A stretch of DNA of 64,000 nt from an uncultured Shimia sp. (GCF_947493595.1 NZ_CANLRL010000009.1:124001-188000), one strand, 5' to 3'. Counted from the stretch's first letter, positions 28,935 through 37,972 are shown. Notes: generated by a model not told the origin, from the sequence alone. Translations and numbers: made by a program.

Positions 28935-30542
28935 TCAGACCATCATTTCCTTGGTCGCGCTCAGCGTGACATCCGGATAGTCGCGCGCAACGCGGTCAAT
29001 GTCCCACTGCAGGCGGGTCAGGAACACCACATCACCATCATTGTCGTAGCTGATGTGCTGTTTGTTCATATCCGCAAACTTTTCAACAGCTTGACGTTCA
29101 CCGTGCACCCAGCGTGCCGAAGTAAACTGGCTCTGGTCAAAACGCACGGGCAGGCCGTATTCCATCTCAATCCGGCTGGCGAGTACCTCAAATTGAAGCT
29201 GACCGACCACACCCACAATGAAGCCTGAGCCAATCATCGGCTTGAACACCTTTGCGGCACCTTCTTCAGCAAATTGCATCAGTGCCTTTTCGAGGTGCTT
29301 GGCTTTCAACGGATCGCCGGCCCGAACGCCTTGCAGCAGTTCCGGCGCAAAGCTGGGGATGCCGGACACGCGCAGAGCTTCGCCTTCGGTCAGCGTGTCA
29401 CCAATGCGCAGTTGTCCGTGGTTGGGAATACCAATGATATCACCCGCCCAGGCCTCTTCGGCCAATTCGCGATCAGACGCCAGGAACAACACGGGGTTGG
29501 AAATCGCCATCGGCTTTTTGGTGCGCACATGGGTCAGCTTCATGCCGCGTTTGAAGTGGCCAGAAGCCATCCGTACAAACGCAACACGGTCGCGGTGTTT
29601 CGGGTCCATGTTGGCTTGAACCTTAAACACAAACCCGGCGACCTTTTTCTCTTCGGGCGAAATTTTGCGCGGCTCTGCCGTTTGAACCTGCGGCTCTGGC
29701 CCGTAGGTGCCAATGCCGTCCATCAGCTCTTTTACGCCAAAGGAGTTGATCGCAGAGCCAAACCAGATCGGCGTCATATGCCCTTCCAGCACCGCCTGTG
29801 GGTCAAGCGCCGGCAACAGCTCTTTGGCCATCTCAACTTCTTCACGCAACTGCTCCAGCAGGTGCTCTGGGATATGGTCCGCCAGCTTGGGGTCATCCAA
29901 GCTTTCAATCTGAACGCTTTCGGCCACCACATTCCGGTCCGCGCGATCCATCAGCTCGAGCCGGTCATTGAGCATGTCATAGGTGCCCATGAACTCACGG
30001 CCGACCCCAATGGGCCAACTGGCTGGCGTCACGTCAATCGCAAGGTTTTCTTGGATTTCGTCAATAATGTCGAAGGTATCGCGACTTTCGCGGTCCATTT
30101 TGTTACAAAACGTCAAAATGGGCAGGTCGCGTAGGCGACACACTTCAAACAGTTTTTGCGTCTGGCTTTCCACACCTTTGGCGCCGTCAATCACCATCAC
30201 AGCCGCGTCCACAGCGGTCAGCGTGCGATAGGTGTCCTCGGAAAAATCACTGTGGCCCGGCGTGTCCACCAGGTTGAAGCGGAAAGTGCCAAAATCAAAC
30301 GACATGGCGGAGGCCGACACGGAAATCCCGCGGTCTTTCTCCATCTGCATGAAGTCAGACCGTGTGCGGCGCGCCTCACCTTTGGCCCGCACCTGACCCG
30401 CCATCTGAATCGCGCCCCCATAGAGGAGGAATTTTTCGGTCAGCGTGGTCTTACCGGCGTCCGGGTGCGAAATGATCGCAAAGGTGCGACGGCGCGCAAT
30501 CTCGGGCGGCAATTCGGGGCGGTTTGTCTGCGTGTCCAACAT
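28935..30542 (-). CDS. prfC: Peptide chain release factor 3
   Basis: A GTPase that recycles RF1/RF2 from the ribosome after termination. The 535 residues from the ATG at 30542 (MLDTQTNRPELPPEIARRR) fit the family; a 12-residue extension from 30578 is possible but unlikely. G1 motif SHPDAGKTTLTEKFLLYGG, switch region ARRTRSDFMQMEKDRGISVS, G3 DTPGHSDFSEDTYRT and G4 CNKMDRE are intact. Confidence 0.95.
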   Translation of the reverse strand: MLDTQTNRPELPPEIARRRTFAIISHPDAGKTTLTEKFLLYGGAIQMAGQVRAKGEARRTRSDFMQMEKDRGISVSASAMSFDFGTFRFNLVDTPGHSDFSEDTYRTLTAVDAAVMVIDGAKGVESQTQKLFEVCRLRDLPILTFCNKMDRESRDTFDIIDEIQENLAIDVTPASWPIGVGREFMGTYDMLNDRLELMDRADRNVVAESVQIESLDDPKLADHIPEHLLEQLREEVEMAKELLPALDPQAVLEGHMTPIWFGSAINSFGVKELMDGIGTYGPEPQVQTAEPRKISPEEKKVAGFVFKVQANMDPKHRDRVAFVRMASGHFKRGMKLTHVRTKKPMAISNPVLFLASDRELAEEAWAGDIIGIPNHGQLRIGDTLTEGEALRVSGIPSFAPELLQGVRAGDPLKAKHLEKALMQFAEEGAAKVFKPMIGSGFIVGVVGQLQFEVLASRIEMEYGLPVRFDQSQFTSARWVHGERQAVEKFADMNKQHISYDNDGDVVFLTRLQWDIDRVARDYPDVTLSATKEMMV

Positions 30543-30594
30543 GTTCGCGCGTATAGGTCGCAAAGCGCCAATTCGCAAGGAAAAGCGGCGGATC

Positions 30595-31617
30595 CTACTT
30601 CGACGACGCCCGCTTCAAAAGTTCCACCGCATCAGGACGATCCAGCAAGCTTTCATGCACTTCGAGATGTGCCTGCGGCATGCCACGAGTCGCGTTGGAC
30701 GCTGGGCGCAGACGCTCTTTCACCTCTTCTGGCACTGCAGGACGCGTGCGTGTGTCCATTTGCATGGTTTCCGCCGAAATACCCTCAGCAAAGATGATCT
30801 GATGGGTGTCAAACATGATCTGGTAGTAGTCCACAAAACCACCTTCGTCGGCGTAGACCGTGTCCCCATTCACCAGATGGCGTGCCTTGATCAGCAGCTC
30901 GCTGCGCCCCACGCCAATATGGTCATGGCGTTGATAGACAAACAACCGGTGATCCGGGCTCACCCGCAGATCCTGTGTGTTGTTGAGTGTGCCGGAGGTA
31001 ATGACAATGGGGGCAAACTCACCGCTTGCGCGTTGCACGGCATGGCCAATCCAGCGCACTTCTTGTGGGCCGTCATCGCGCGTCAAAACCCGATCACCCA
31101 CGGTCAATTCTTCCACACGGCGCTGTTCGCCCGTGGCCATAGTGATGCGGGTGCCGCCGGTAAAGCTCACGCAGGCCAGCTGTGCCAATTTTGTGGAGGC
31201 CGCGCCACGATCAACACCGACCAATACATAGTCGCCTTTGGGAGTGAGCGGCGCCAATGGGGCCCCATAAACCTCTACCACACCGCCGTCGTGGTCGACT
31301 TCGACCAATACCAAAACTTCAATTGTGTCGCCGCTGGGCGGCATGAAGGTGGCAACGCAATCGAGATAGACCCGTGCGCCCTTGTTGCCGAGGCTGTATT
31401 CGCTGGCAATGAAGTGCTGACCTTCGCTATCCGTACGCAACGCGAGGCTTTTTTCCTCTGCGTCGTGCGCCAAGGTGTAAATATCATCAAAGACGAGTTC
31501 CTCTGCAAAAGACAGGGAATCACCAAGGTTTGCTCCGTCGGTCACCACAAAGGCATCCGCCGGATACACCGGCAGGCGTTGGGAGGGCTGGGAGCTATCT
31601 TGGACTTGGGACGTCAT
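30595..31617 (-). CDS. Hint-domain protein
   Basis: 340 residues. Residues from about 165 to 290 form a Hint (Hedgehog/intein) module: ACVSFTGGTRITMATGEQRR has the intein-like block A context, followed by VGDRVLTRDDGPQEVRWIGH and LRVSPDHRLFVYQ. The N-terminal 150 residues look beta-rich and may be a separate domain. No signal peptide is evident and no RTX repeats are present. Rhodobacterial genomes often carry several such proteins of uncertain role, often thought to be secreted or self-processing. The block-A cysteine (ACVSFTGGT) is present, but no C-terminal His-Asn splice motif is seen. Confidence 0.83.
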   Translation of the reverse strand: MTSQVQDSSQPSQRLPVYPADAFVVTDGANLGDSLSFAEELVFDDIYTLAHDAEEKSLALRTDSEGQHFIASEYSLGNKGARVYLDCVATFMPPSGDTIEVLVLVEVDHDGGVVEVYGAPLAPLTPKGDYVLVGVDRGAASTKLAQLACVSFTGGTRITMATGEQRRVEELTVGDRVLTRDDGPQEVRWIGHAVQRASGEFAPIVITSGTLNNTQDLRVSPDHRLFVYQRHDHIGVGRSELLIKARHLVNGDTVYADEGGFVDYYQIMFDTHQIIFAEGISAETMQMDTRTRPAVPEEVKERLRPASNATRGMPQAHLEVHESLLDRPDAVELLKRASSK

Positions 31618-31765
31618 AACTTACCTACTCTAGTGTACTGCACGCTTTCTTTGAACAAGTGAAGTGACACACAAATGTGGCAGCACAATGCCACGGCTCC
31701 GGCATTATGCTGGCATCATTCCTAATTTGGGTATTTCTTACCCCCACAACAACGGGGAGAATCGC
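31618..31765. promoter_or_regulatory. Divergent intergenic region between the Hint gene and an SDR gene
   Basis: 148 bases serving two divergent genes. It contains overlapping dyads: GTGGCA/TGCCAC at about 31677-31694 and AATGCC/GGCATT at about 31687-31706. The SDR ribosome-binding site is GGGGAGA at about 31754-31760. No convincing -35/-10 pair was found by eye. Confidence 0.4.
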
Positions 31766-32545
31766 ATGGAATTGGGAATTAAAGGTAAACGCGCGCTGGT
31801 TTGTGCGTCCTCAAAAGGTCTTGGGTTGGGCTGTGCTCGCGCTCTGGCTGCGGCAGGTGTCGACCTGATCATGAACGCGCGCGGCGTTGAGGCACTTGAG
31901 GCCGCCGCCGCTGATATCCGGTCCGACTTTGGTGTGGATGTGCAGGCGATTGCCTGCGACGTGACCACCACTGAGGGCCAAGCCAAGCTGATCGAAGCCG
32001 CGCAGGGCGTGGATATTCTGGTCAACAATGCCGGCGGCCCGCCTCCAGGCATGTGGACCGACTGGGATCGTGACGATTTCATTTCCGCCTTGGACGCCAA
32101 CATGCTGGCCCCTATCGCGCTTATCAAAGCACTGGTGCCGGACATGATGGCACGCGGCTGGGGCCGTGTGGTGAACATCACTTCTGTCTCGGTCAAATCC
32201 CCGATTCCGGTGCTGGGCCTGTCCAACGCCGCGCGCGCAGGCCTCACCGGCTACGTCGCGGGTACCGCGCGTCAAGTGGCGGGCAAAGGTGTGACCATCA
32301 ACAACATCCTGCCGGGCATTCACGCCACCGACCGCGCCGTGTCTCTGGACAAGGCTGTGACCGAGCAACAAGGCATTTCCATGGAGGAGGCACAGGCCCA
32401 ACGCGCCGCCACAATCCCCGCTGGCCGCTACGGCACATCAGATGAATTTGGCGCCACCTGTGCCTTCCTGTGTTCACATCACGCAGGCTTTATCGTCGGG
32501 CAGAATGTTCTGCTGGACGGCGGTGCCTTTGCTTCTGCTATGTAA
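31766..32545 (+). CDS. SDR family oxidoreductase (3-oxoacyl-ACP-reductase-like)
   Basis: From ATG 31766 (GGGGAGA 6 bases upstream) it is 259 residues. ALVCASSKGLGLGCARAL is the NAD(P)-binding loop, with SSKGLGLG in place of TGxxxGxG; DILVNNAGGPPPGMW gives the NNAG motif. The catalytic Ser is expected near VVNITSVSVKSP. The usual YxxxK position reads SNAARAGLTGY, so the catalytic tyrosine and lysine are not in the usual form. Related proteins also carry SSKGLG. Substrate unknown. It lies 18 bases before the AlkC gene, probably in one operon. Confidence 0.85.
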   Translation: MELGIKGKRALVCASSKGLGLGCARALAAAGVDLIMNARGVEALEAAAADIRSDFGVDVQAIACDVTTTEGQAKLIEAAQGVDILVNNAGGPPPGMWTDWDRDDFISALDANMLAPIALIKALVPDMMARGWGRVVNITSVSVKSPIPVLGLSNAARAGLTGYVAGTARQVAGKGVTINNILPGIHATDRAVSLDKAVTEQQGISMEEAQAQRAATIPAGRYGTSDEFGATCAFLCSHHAGFIVGQNVLLDGGAFASAM

Positions 32546-32563
32546 GCGCGAAAAGTAGACGAA

Positions 32564-33718
32564 ATGGCGCGAGGTGTGGGTGTGTCCCAGGGTTTTTCAC
32601 TGAAAGATGAGTTGTTTAACACAAATAGCCTCGGCGATCTGGCGGCAGAATTTGCCGCCGGAGTGCCGGGGTTTGATGGTGAGGACTTCCATCACGAGGT
32701 TGTGGCAGGGCTTCAAGGGCGCGAGCTCATGGAGCGAATGGAATGGATTGCTGACTGCATCGAAAAACGCCTCGCGCCAGATTTCCCAGACATGGCGGAT
32801 CAACTTGAAGCGGCCATGCCGCCTGCACTTGATCCGTCGCTCACCGACGATGACTTTGGCCGCTTCATCCATGCGGTGCCTGGCATCTTGGCCACCCGTC
32901 ATGGGGTTGAAAATCATCGGGATCGAGCGCTCGATCTGCTGGAAGAGGCCACCAAGCGCTTTTCCATGGAGTTCTACATCCGCGCTTTCCTCAACCGCTG
33001 GCCGGACGAAACCTTTGCCCGCCTGCATGACTGGGCCGAGAATGACAATTACCACGTCCGCCGATTGGTGAGCGAGGGCACACGTCCCAAATTGCCGTGG
33101 GCCAAAAAAATCGACATCGATCCCATGGCACCGCTGCCCTTACTGACAAAATTGCACGCCGACCCAACACGCTACGTGACCCGGTCGGTGTCCAACCACC
33201 TCAACGACATTTCCAAACTCTCAACTGACACGGTGGTCAGCCAACTCTCCGAGTGGAAAGAACAAGGCAAGCAAGCCGAAAAAGAACTGGACTGGATGAC
33301 GCGCCACTCCCTGCGCACCGCGGTTAAGGCAGGTCATTCCGGTGCGCTGTCGATGTTGGGGTTCCACGCAGACGCCCCCATCACATTGGACAGCCTTTCA
33401 GTGGGCGGCGACTGCATCCAGATCGGCGACGCGCTTCAAGTCGAAACAACGCTGTCCACGGATGGCACATCCCCCGTGCCGGTGATGGTCGACTATGTGC
33501 TGAGTTTCCATCGCCCCAACGGGCGTGGCAGTGACAAGGTGTTTAAACTCAAGCAAGGCAAAATCCCTGCTGGAAAGTCGCTCACATTGGCCAAAAAGCA
33601 TCCACTCAAAGTCAATGCCAGCACGTTTCAACTGCATCCGGGTCCGCACAAACTGGCCATTCAGGTCAACGGTCGTGTGCTAGGGGATGTGGCGTTTGAT
33701 CTGACGGAACCCACGTAA
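32564..33718 (+). CDS. alkC: AlkC-type DNA alkylation repair glycosylase
   Basis: 384 residues. FSLKDELFNTNSLGDLAAEF at the N-terminus and WAENDNYHVRRLVSEGTRPKLPW in the middle are the signature stretches of the HEAT-repeat DNA glycosylases of the AlkC/AlkD group, which excise N3-alkylated bases without flipping them out. After about residue 270, SVGGDCIQIGDALQVETTLS to the end is a beta-rich segment consistent with the immunoglobulin-like C-terminal domain described for AlkC. The symbol is by family resemblance. It is paired with an upstream SDR gene. Confidence 0.87.
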   Translation: MARGVGVSQGFSLKDELFNTNSLGDLAAEFAAGVPGFDGEDFHHEVVAGLQGRELMERMEWIADCIEKRLAPDFPDMADQLEAAMPPALDPSLTDDDFGRFIHAVPGILATRHGVENHRDRALDLLEEATKRFSMEFYIRAFLNRWPDETFARLHDWAENDNYHVRRLVSEGTRPKLPWAKKIDIDPMAPLPLLTKLHADPTRYVTRSVSNHLNDISKLSTDTVVSQLSEWKEQGKQAEKELDWMTRHSLRTAVKAGHSGALSMLGFHADAPITLDSLSVGGDCIQIGDALQVETTLSTDGTSPVPVMVDYVLSFHRPNGRGSDKVFKLKQGKIPAGKSLTLAKKHPLKVNASTFQLHPGPHKLAIQVNGRVLGDVAFDLTEPT

Positions 33719-33809
33719 CCCTCTGACGTTTCATCACGTTTCTGTGGGGCGGCTGGTCTGGCAGCGGGCCGCCTGCTAGGCCGTTCCCAATTCTGAACGG
33801 GACACGACC

Positions 33810-35195
33810 ATGCACGCCGCCACACTCATCACCATCTTTGCCGCCATTCTTTTGCTCAGCCTTGTGGTCGCCCCGAAACGGGCCACGGTTGTGGGCTTCT
33901 TTGGCGGGCAGACCGCAGAAGGGCAGGCGCCTTCGCTTTGGACCTTGGTGCTGTCGCAGGTCACCACCTGGATCTTCGCCCGCTCGCTCATGAATGCTGC
34001 CATCCTAGGTTTCTACTACGGCATCGCGGGCACGCTGGCTTATGCGGCTTACTACGCGTCTTTCCTCACCGGCGGCTACATCGTGAACCGCATGCGCGTG
34101 CAGGGCGCTGGCTCAGTGCAAGACTGGCTCACCTCGCGCTTTGGCACACCCGGCACCACCGCCTACAACGTCGTGATTGCCCTACGTTTGCTGTCCGAAG
34201 TTTTTGCCAATTTGCTGGTCGTCGGCCTGATCTTCAGTGCGGCGCTGCCGGATGTTGCCAATGCTGGCACCATCTCCATCCTGATCGTTGGCGTGGTTGC
34301 TCTTGCTTACTCCGCTTGGGGCGGCTTGTCCGCAGCTCTACGCACCGATGTGGTACAGATGCTTCTGTTCCTTGTGGTATTTGGCATCGCCTTTGTCGCG
34401 CTGGTTCTGCGCCCCGAGTGCGATCTCGGCGCTGTCCTAACGGCGCCCGGTGCCTCTGGCCCACACAACGGCTGGGTGCTTCTGGTGGTCGCCGCACTTC
34501 AAGTTTTCTCCTATCCGGTACATGACCCGGTGATGATGGACCGCGGCTTTCTCGCGGATCGTGACACCACCCGCAAAAGCTTCCTGCATGCGTTTTGGCT
34601 GTCCACGCTTTGCATCATCGCGTTTGGTTTCTTTGGCATTCAGGCCTCGCTTGAAGGTGCCGCGTATGAAGGCCAGTTGATCGGCACTTGGAGCGCGATG
34701 TTCCCCACATGGGTGTTCACCCTGTTGATCCTCTCACTTCTGGTGTCCGCGCTGTCGACATTGGACTCCGCGCTGAGCTCCGCCGCCCGCCTTGTGGTCG
34801 AGGAGCTCAAACTCGCTCCGCGCACTCTGGCTGGCGGCCGCGTTGCCATGTTGGTCTTTGCCCTCGCCGGTGGCGCGCTGACCCTTTGTGGCAACCAAAC
34901 CCTATTTGATGCCGTCGCCGTATCCGGCACGGCCTCGATGTTCCTCACGCCGGTGCTAGTTGCCAGCCTGATCGGCGGCCGGGATGTGCCGCTCTGGTCT
35001 TACATGGCGTGTTTCTTTGCCGCGCTCTACGGTGCCGCCGCCTATATGTTCCGCGACACAGAATTTGTGGCCCAGTTCCTCTACGATGGTCACAAATACG
35101 AGCAGCTTCTGCAGATCTGCCTCATCGTTCTGGCCGTCGGATTTGCCGCAGTCCTGATCGGGAGCCGCAGGGTTGAAGCACGGGTAGGGGGCTGA
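33810..35195 (+). CDS. Sodium:solute symporter family (SSS) transporter
   Basis: 461 residues with about 12-13 transmembrane helices. LAYSAWGGLSAALRTDVVQM, DPVMMDRGFLADRDTTRKSF and SALSTLDSALSSAARLVVEEL are the three loop/helix signatures of this LeuT-fold family; the last contains the sodium-site serines. Substrate cannot be told. It is followed 19-52 bases later, depending on the start used, by an ABC ATPase gene on the same strand. Confidence 0.87.
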   Translation: MHAATLITIFAAILLLSLVVAPKRATVVGFFGGQTAEGQAPSLWTLVLSQVTTWIFARSLMNAAILGFYYGIAGTLAYAAYYASFLTGGYIVNRMRVQGAGSVQDWLTSRFGTPGTTAYNVVIALRLLSEVFANLLVVGLIFSAALPDVANAGTISILIVGVVALAYSAWGGLSAALRTDVVQMLLFLVVFGIAFVALVLRPECDLGAVLTAPGASGPHNGWVLLVVAALQVFSYPVHDPVMMDRGFLADRDTTRKSFLHAFWLSTLCIIAFGFFGIQASLEGAAYEGQLIGTWSAMFPTWVFTLLILSLLVSALSTLDSALSSAARLVVEELKLAPRTLAGGRVAMLVFALAGGALTLCGNQTLFDAVAVSGTASMFLTPVLVASLIGGRDVPLWSYMACFFAALYGAAAYMFRDTEFVAQFLYDGHKYEQLLQICLIVLAVGFAAVLIGSRRVEARVGG

Positions 35196-35247
35196 TACAC
35201 CAACGCGAAACCCGATGAAAAACATCGGGGATTGCAAGAGGCCTCCC

Positions 35248-36345
35248 GTGCAGCTGACATCCACTTCGACGCCACCACGTTTGGAAATCCGCAACCTGCG
35301 CCGCCGTTTTGGCAACCGTCAGGTGGTGGACGATGTGTCTCTGACTTTGCAATCGGGCAAGGTCACCTGCCTGCTTGGCCCGTCCGGCTGTGGCAAGTCC
35401 ACCACCCTGCGCATGATCGCCGGTGTGGACATGCAAGACAGCGGCGAAATCTATGTGGACGGCAAGCTGATCTGTGACACTGTGTTCCGCATTCCTCCAG
35501 AACGCCGTCAGATTGGCCTGATGTTTCAAGACTTTGCGCTCTTTCCGCATCTCTCGGTGAGCGACAACGTTGCCTTTGGCCTCAAAGGCAGCAAAGACGA
35601 AAAACGCGACCGCGTTGAGGAACTTCTGGCTAAGGTGAACCTCGGCTGGGCCATCGACAAATATCCGCACCTTCTGTCCGGTGGTGAGCAACAGCGTATA
35701 GCCTTGGCCCGCGCTTTAGCTCCACGCCCGCGCATCATGCTGATGGATGAGCCTTTCTCTGGCCTCGACAACCGCCTGCGCGACGGCATCCGTGATGAAA
35801 CACTTGCGGTGCTTAAAGAAGAAGACACCGCGGTGTTGCTGGTGACGCATGAGCCGGAAGAGGCCATGCGCATGGCTGACGAAATAGCCTTGATGCGTAA
35901 TGGCGTGATCGTTCAGCAGGGCGCACCGTACAACATCTACAACGCCCCGAAAGACAAACAGGCGGTGGCATTCTTCAGCGACATCAACGTCATCAAATCC
36001 GTGAGCAACGGCGCGCTCACTGAAACCCCCTTTGGGCAGTTCCTGACCCCCGGCCTTGCAGACGGCGCGCCGGTCGAAATTGTCATCCGCCCGCAGCATC
36101 TGAAGCTCGACTTTGATCGCCAAGGCAAAGGCCCATTGCCAACCCCGTCAGACGGCGTTGCCGCACGTGGCATCGTGACCCGCGCCCGCTTCATGGGCAA
36201 CGAGAGCCTGGTGGAGTTCAAAATGGACCATGATGGGTCCGCGCTTAAGGTCACCGTGCCAAATGTGTTCCTGCCCAAAGAGGGCACGCCGCTCTGGCTC
36301 ACAATTCGCCGCGACCGCTGTTTTGTCTTCCCCGCTGAGACCTGA
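35248..36345 (+). CDS. ABC transporter ATP-binding protein (FbpC/PotA-like), no permease nearby
   Basis: From GTG 35248 (AAGAGG 6 bases upstream) it is 365 residues; an ATG at 35215 would add 11. Walker A GPSGCGKSTTLRM, Q-loop MFQDFALFPH, signature LSGGEQQRIALARAL, Walker B IMLMDEPFSGLD and switch His LVTHEPEEA are all present, so the ATPase is functional in principle. The C-terminal 110 residues form the TOBE-like regulatory domain of iron(III)/polyamine-type importers. No permease or binding protein is encoded in this window. Confidence 0.87.
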   Translation: MQLTSTSTPPRLEIRNLRRRFGNRQVVDDVSLTLQSGKVTCLLGPSGCGKSTTLRMIAGVDMQDSGEIYVDGKLICDTVFRIPPERRQIGLMFQDFALFPHLSVSDNVAFGLKGSKDEKRDRVEELLAKVNLGWAIDKYPHLLSGGEQQRIALARALAPRPRIMLMDEPFSGLDNRLRDGIRDETLAVLKEEDTAVLLVTHEPEEAMRMADEIALMRNGVIVQQGAPYNIYNAPKDKQAVAFFSDINVIKSVSNGALTETPFGQFLTPGLADGAPVEIVIRPQHLKLDFDRQGKGPLPTPSDGVAARGIVTRARFMGNESLVEFKMDHDGSALKVTVPNVFLPKEGTPLWLTIRRDRCFVFPAET

Positions 36346-36351
36346 AACGTC

Positions 36352-37023
36352 TTAGCTCTGTGCGAGAAAATCCTTTAGGCTTTTGCCCGGCTCCTCGACA
36401 AACAAGCTTGGCAACACAGTCAGCTCAGCAATCTGGTCCACCCGGATTTTTGCAAACTGGCCAAGGGTTTCGTCCCAGACACCCAACGTCCAAACGCGGC
36501 CCCAATAGTCGAGCTTCAGAGGGCGCACATCGCGTGCCACCTCATCTCCACTGGTGATCCGCAATTTTTGCCGTGCCCGAATGGCTTCGCGCAGCGGTTC
36601 TAGGTATTGCAGCGCCTGAGTGGTTTCCGCAAACGGGTAGGCCGCAAAGCCAAAGCCTTGGCTCACGCCGCCAATCTCCTCCGGCAACACCGCATCTATC
36701 TTCGCGCTCAGACTTTCTGCCGCCGCCCGCAATGGCCCTTCCATGCCTGTCCCGACCACCTCCAATCCTATGTGCAACGCCTCCAATTCCTCTTCCGTCA
36801 AGTTCAACGGCGGCAACGTCAAAACCGCCTTCGCGCGATAGCCGGTGCCGCGCTCGCCCTCGATGGCCACGCCGCTGTTTGCCAAGGTTTGCATGTCTCG
36901 GTAGATCGTCCGCAAGGACACTTGCATCGCAGCAGCTAAATCCTCAGCCCGGTGCAAGCTGCCGTCCTTCAAAATCTCCATGAGACCATAAAGCCGGTCC
37001 GAACGGTTTTGAGAGCTGGCCAT
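36352..37023 (-). CDS. WYL-domain transcriptional regulator with HTH_11 domain
   Basis: 223 residues from the ATG at 37023. The N-terminal HTH (DRLYGLMEILKDGSLHRAED, then VSLRTIYRDMQTL) is followed by a WYL domain (LRITSGDEVARDVRPLKLDYWGRVWTLGVWDE) that in relatives senses small ligands or nucleic acids. The upstream frame to 37593 runs through the promoter region and is not coding. A TGACA/TGTCA dyad overlies its own likely promoter (37053-37080), suggesting autoregulation. Confidence 0.86.
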   Translation of the reverse strand: MASSQNRSDRLYGLMEILKDGSLHRAEDLAAAMQVSLRTIYRDMQTLANSGVAIEGERGTGYRAKAVLTLPPLNLTEEELEALHIGLEVVGTGMEGPLRAAAESLSAKIDAVLPEEIGGVSQGFGFAAYPFAETTQALQYLEPLREAIRARQKLRITSGDEVARDVRPLKLDYWGRVWTLGVWDETLGQFAKIRVDQIAELTVLPSLFVEEPGKSLKDFLAQS

Positions 37024-37052
37024 AACGTGTGATTCTCCGACTTCCCGCCAAA

Positions 37053-37080
37053 ATAATGACAACTGACATAATAGTGTCAA
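37053..37080 (-). promoter_or_regulatory. Probable promoter and operator of the WYL regulator gene
   Basis: On the minus strand: TTGACA (37075-37080), 16-base spacer, CATTAT (37053-37058), about 30 bases before the ATG. A dyad TGACA-N6-TGTCA at 37064-37079 overlaps the -35, and a further TGACA lies at 37057-37061. The arrangement fits negative autoregulation; inference from position only. Confidence 0.5.
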
Positions 37081-37212
37081 ATCAGATGCCAAAAACCCCA
37101 AATATCGCTTCACACCCCTGCAAATCCGCCTTTTGCCCCCGCGCCCGGCGCGGTAGGACTTTGCCATGAGACTTAGGCGGCCATTGTGCCTCCGACCAAG
37201 GGAGACAAAGTC

Positions 37213-37428
37213 ATGTTGAACAATATCGGCCTGCCCGGCATCCTTCTGATCGCAGTTGTGGTTCTTGTCCTGTTTGGACGCGGCAAAATCAGCGGCATCA
37301 TGGGCGAAGTTGGCAAAGGCATCACCTCGTTCAAAAAAGGCGTAAACGAAGGCGCCAAAGAGCTTGAGGAAGAAGCGGCAGACGCGGCCAAGGACGTGAC
37401 GCCGGAAGACGAAAAAGACAAAGCGTAA
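37213..37428 (+). CDS. tatA: Sec-independent translocase subunit TatA
   Basis: 71 residues from ATG 37213 (GGGAGAC upstream). One N-terminal transmembrane helix followed by FGRGKI (about residues 20-25), then an amphipathic helix ([18 protein letters not shown]) and an acidic tail. It forms the oligomeric pore element for folded-protein export. First gene of tatABC. Confidence 0.95.
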   Translation: MLNNIGLPGILLIAVVVLVLFGRGKISGIMGEVGKGITSFKKGVNEGAKELEEEAADAAKDVTPEDEKDKA

Positions 37429-37444
37429 GGCGGGCTGATCCAAG

Positions 37445-37972
37445 ATGTTTGATCTGGGTTGGACCGAGCTTCTGCTTGTTGGCATCGTGGCGCTCATCGT
37501 GGTGGGGCCCAAAGACCTGCCGGTGATGTTCCGCACGGTGGGCCGCTTTGTGGGCAAGGCCAAAGGCATGGCGCGGGAGTTTTCCTCTGCCATGAATCAG
37601 GCGGCTGATCAGGCGGGCGTCAAAGACGTCACCGACACCATCAAAGGGGCCACCGATGGGTTGGACAAAGTCACCAACCCTTTGAAATCTGCCACAAGCG
37701 CGTTGAATGACTCCGTCGACGAAGTGAAGCGCTCTATGTCATACGAGCCAGGCGCGCAAACCACCACGTTGTCCAAGGAACGCGCAGAGGCGGCAGAGAA
37801 AATACGCCAGAAGTCTGCGGAAATGGCGCAAGAACGTCTGGACCGTGAAGCCGCGGAAAAAGCCGCTGCCAGCGAAGAGGATGCGGCGAAGGCTGCTCGC
37901 AAAGCGGCACGCAGCTATGATCCCGCGCCGACACCTCCGGCCAAGACGGCGGCAAAGAAGGATGAGGCATGA
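37445..37972 (+). CDS. tatB: Sec-independent translocase subunit TatB
   Basis: 175 residues. MFDLGWTELLLVGIVALIVVGPKDLP is the TatB-type N-terminus with the conserved glutamate in the membrane helix. A long charged Ala/Glu/Lys-rich tail, probably coiled-coil, follows (KERAEAAEKIRQKSAEM). It recognises twin-arginine signals with TatC. It starts 16 bases after tatA and overlaps tatC (ATGA). Confidence 0.94.
   Translation: MFDLGWTELLLVGIVALIVVGPKDLPVMFRTVGRFVGKAKGMAREFSSAMNQAADQAGVKDVTDTIKGATDGLDKVTNPLKSATSALNDSVDEVKRSMSYEPGAQTTTLSKERAEAAEKIRQKSAEMAQERLDREAAEKAAASEEDAAKAARKAARSYDPAPTPPAKTAAKKDEA

Noticed and set aside
30595-31617. Hint domain as an active intein
   Set aside because: No C-terminal splice-site His-Asn or host extein is visible, so splicing is unlikely.
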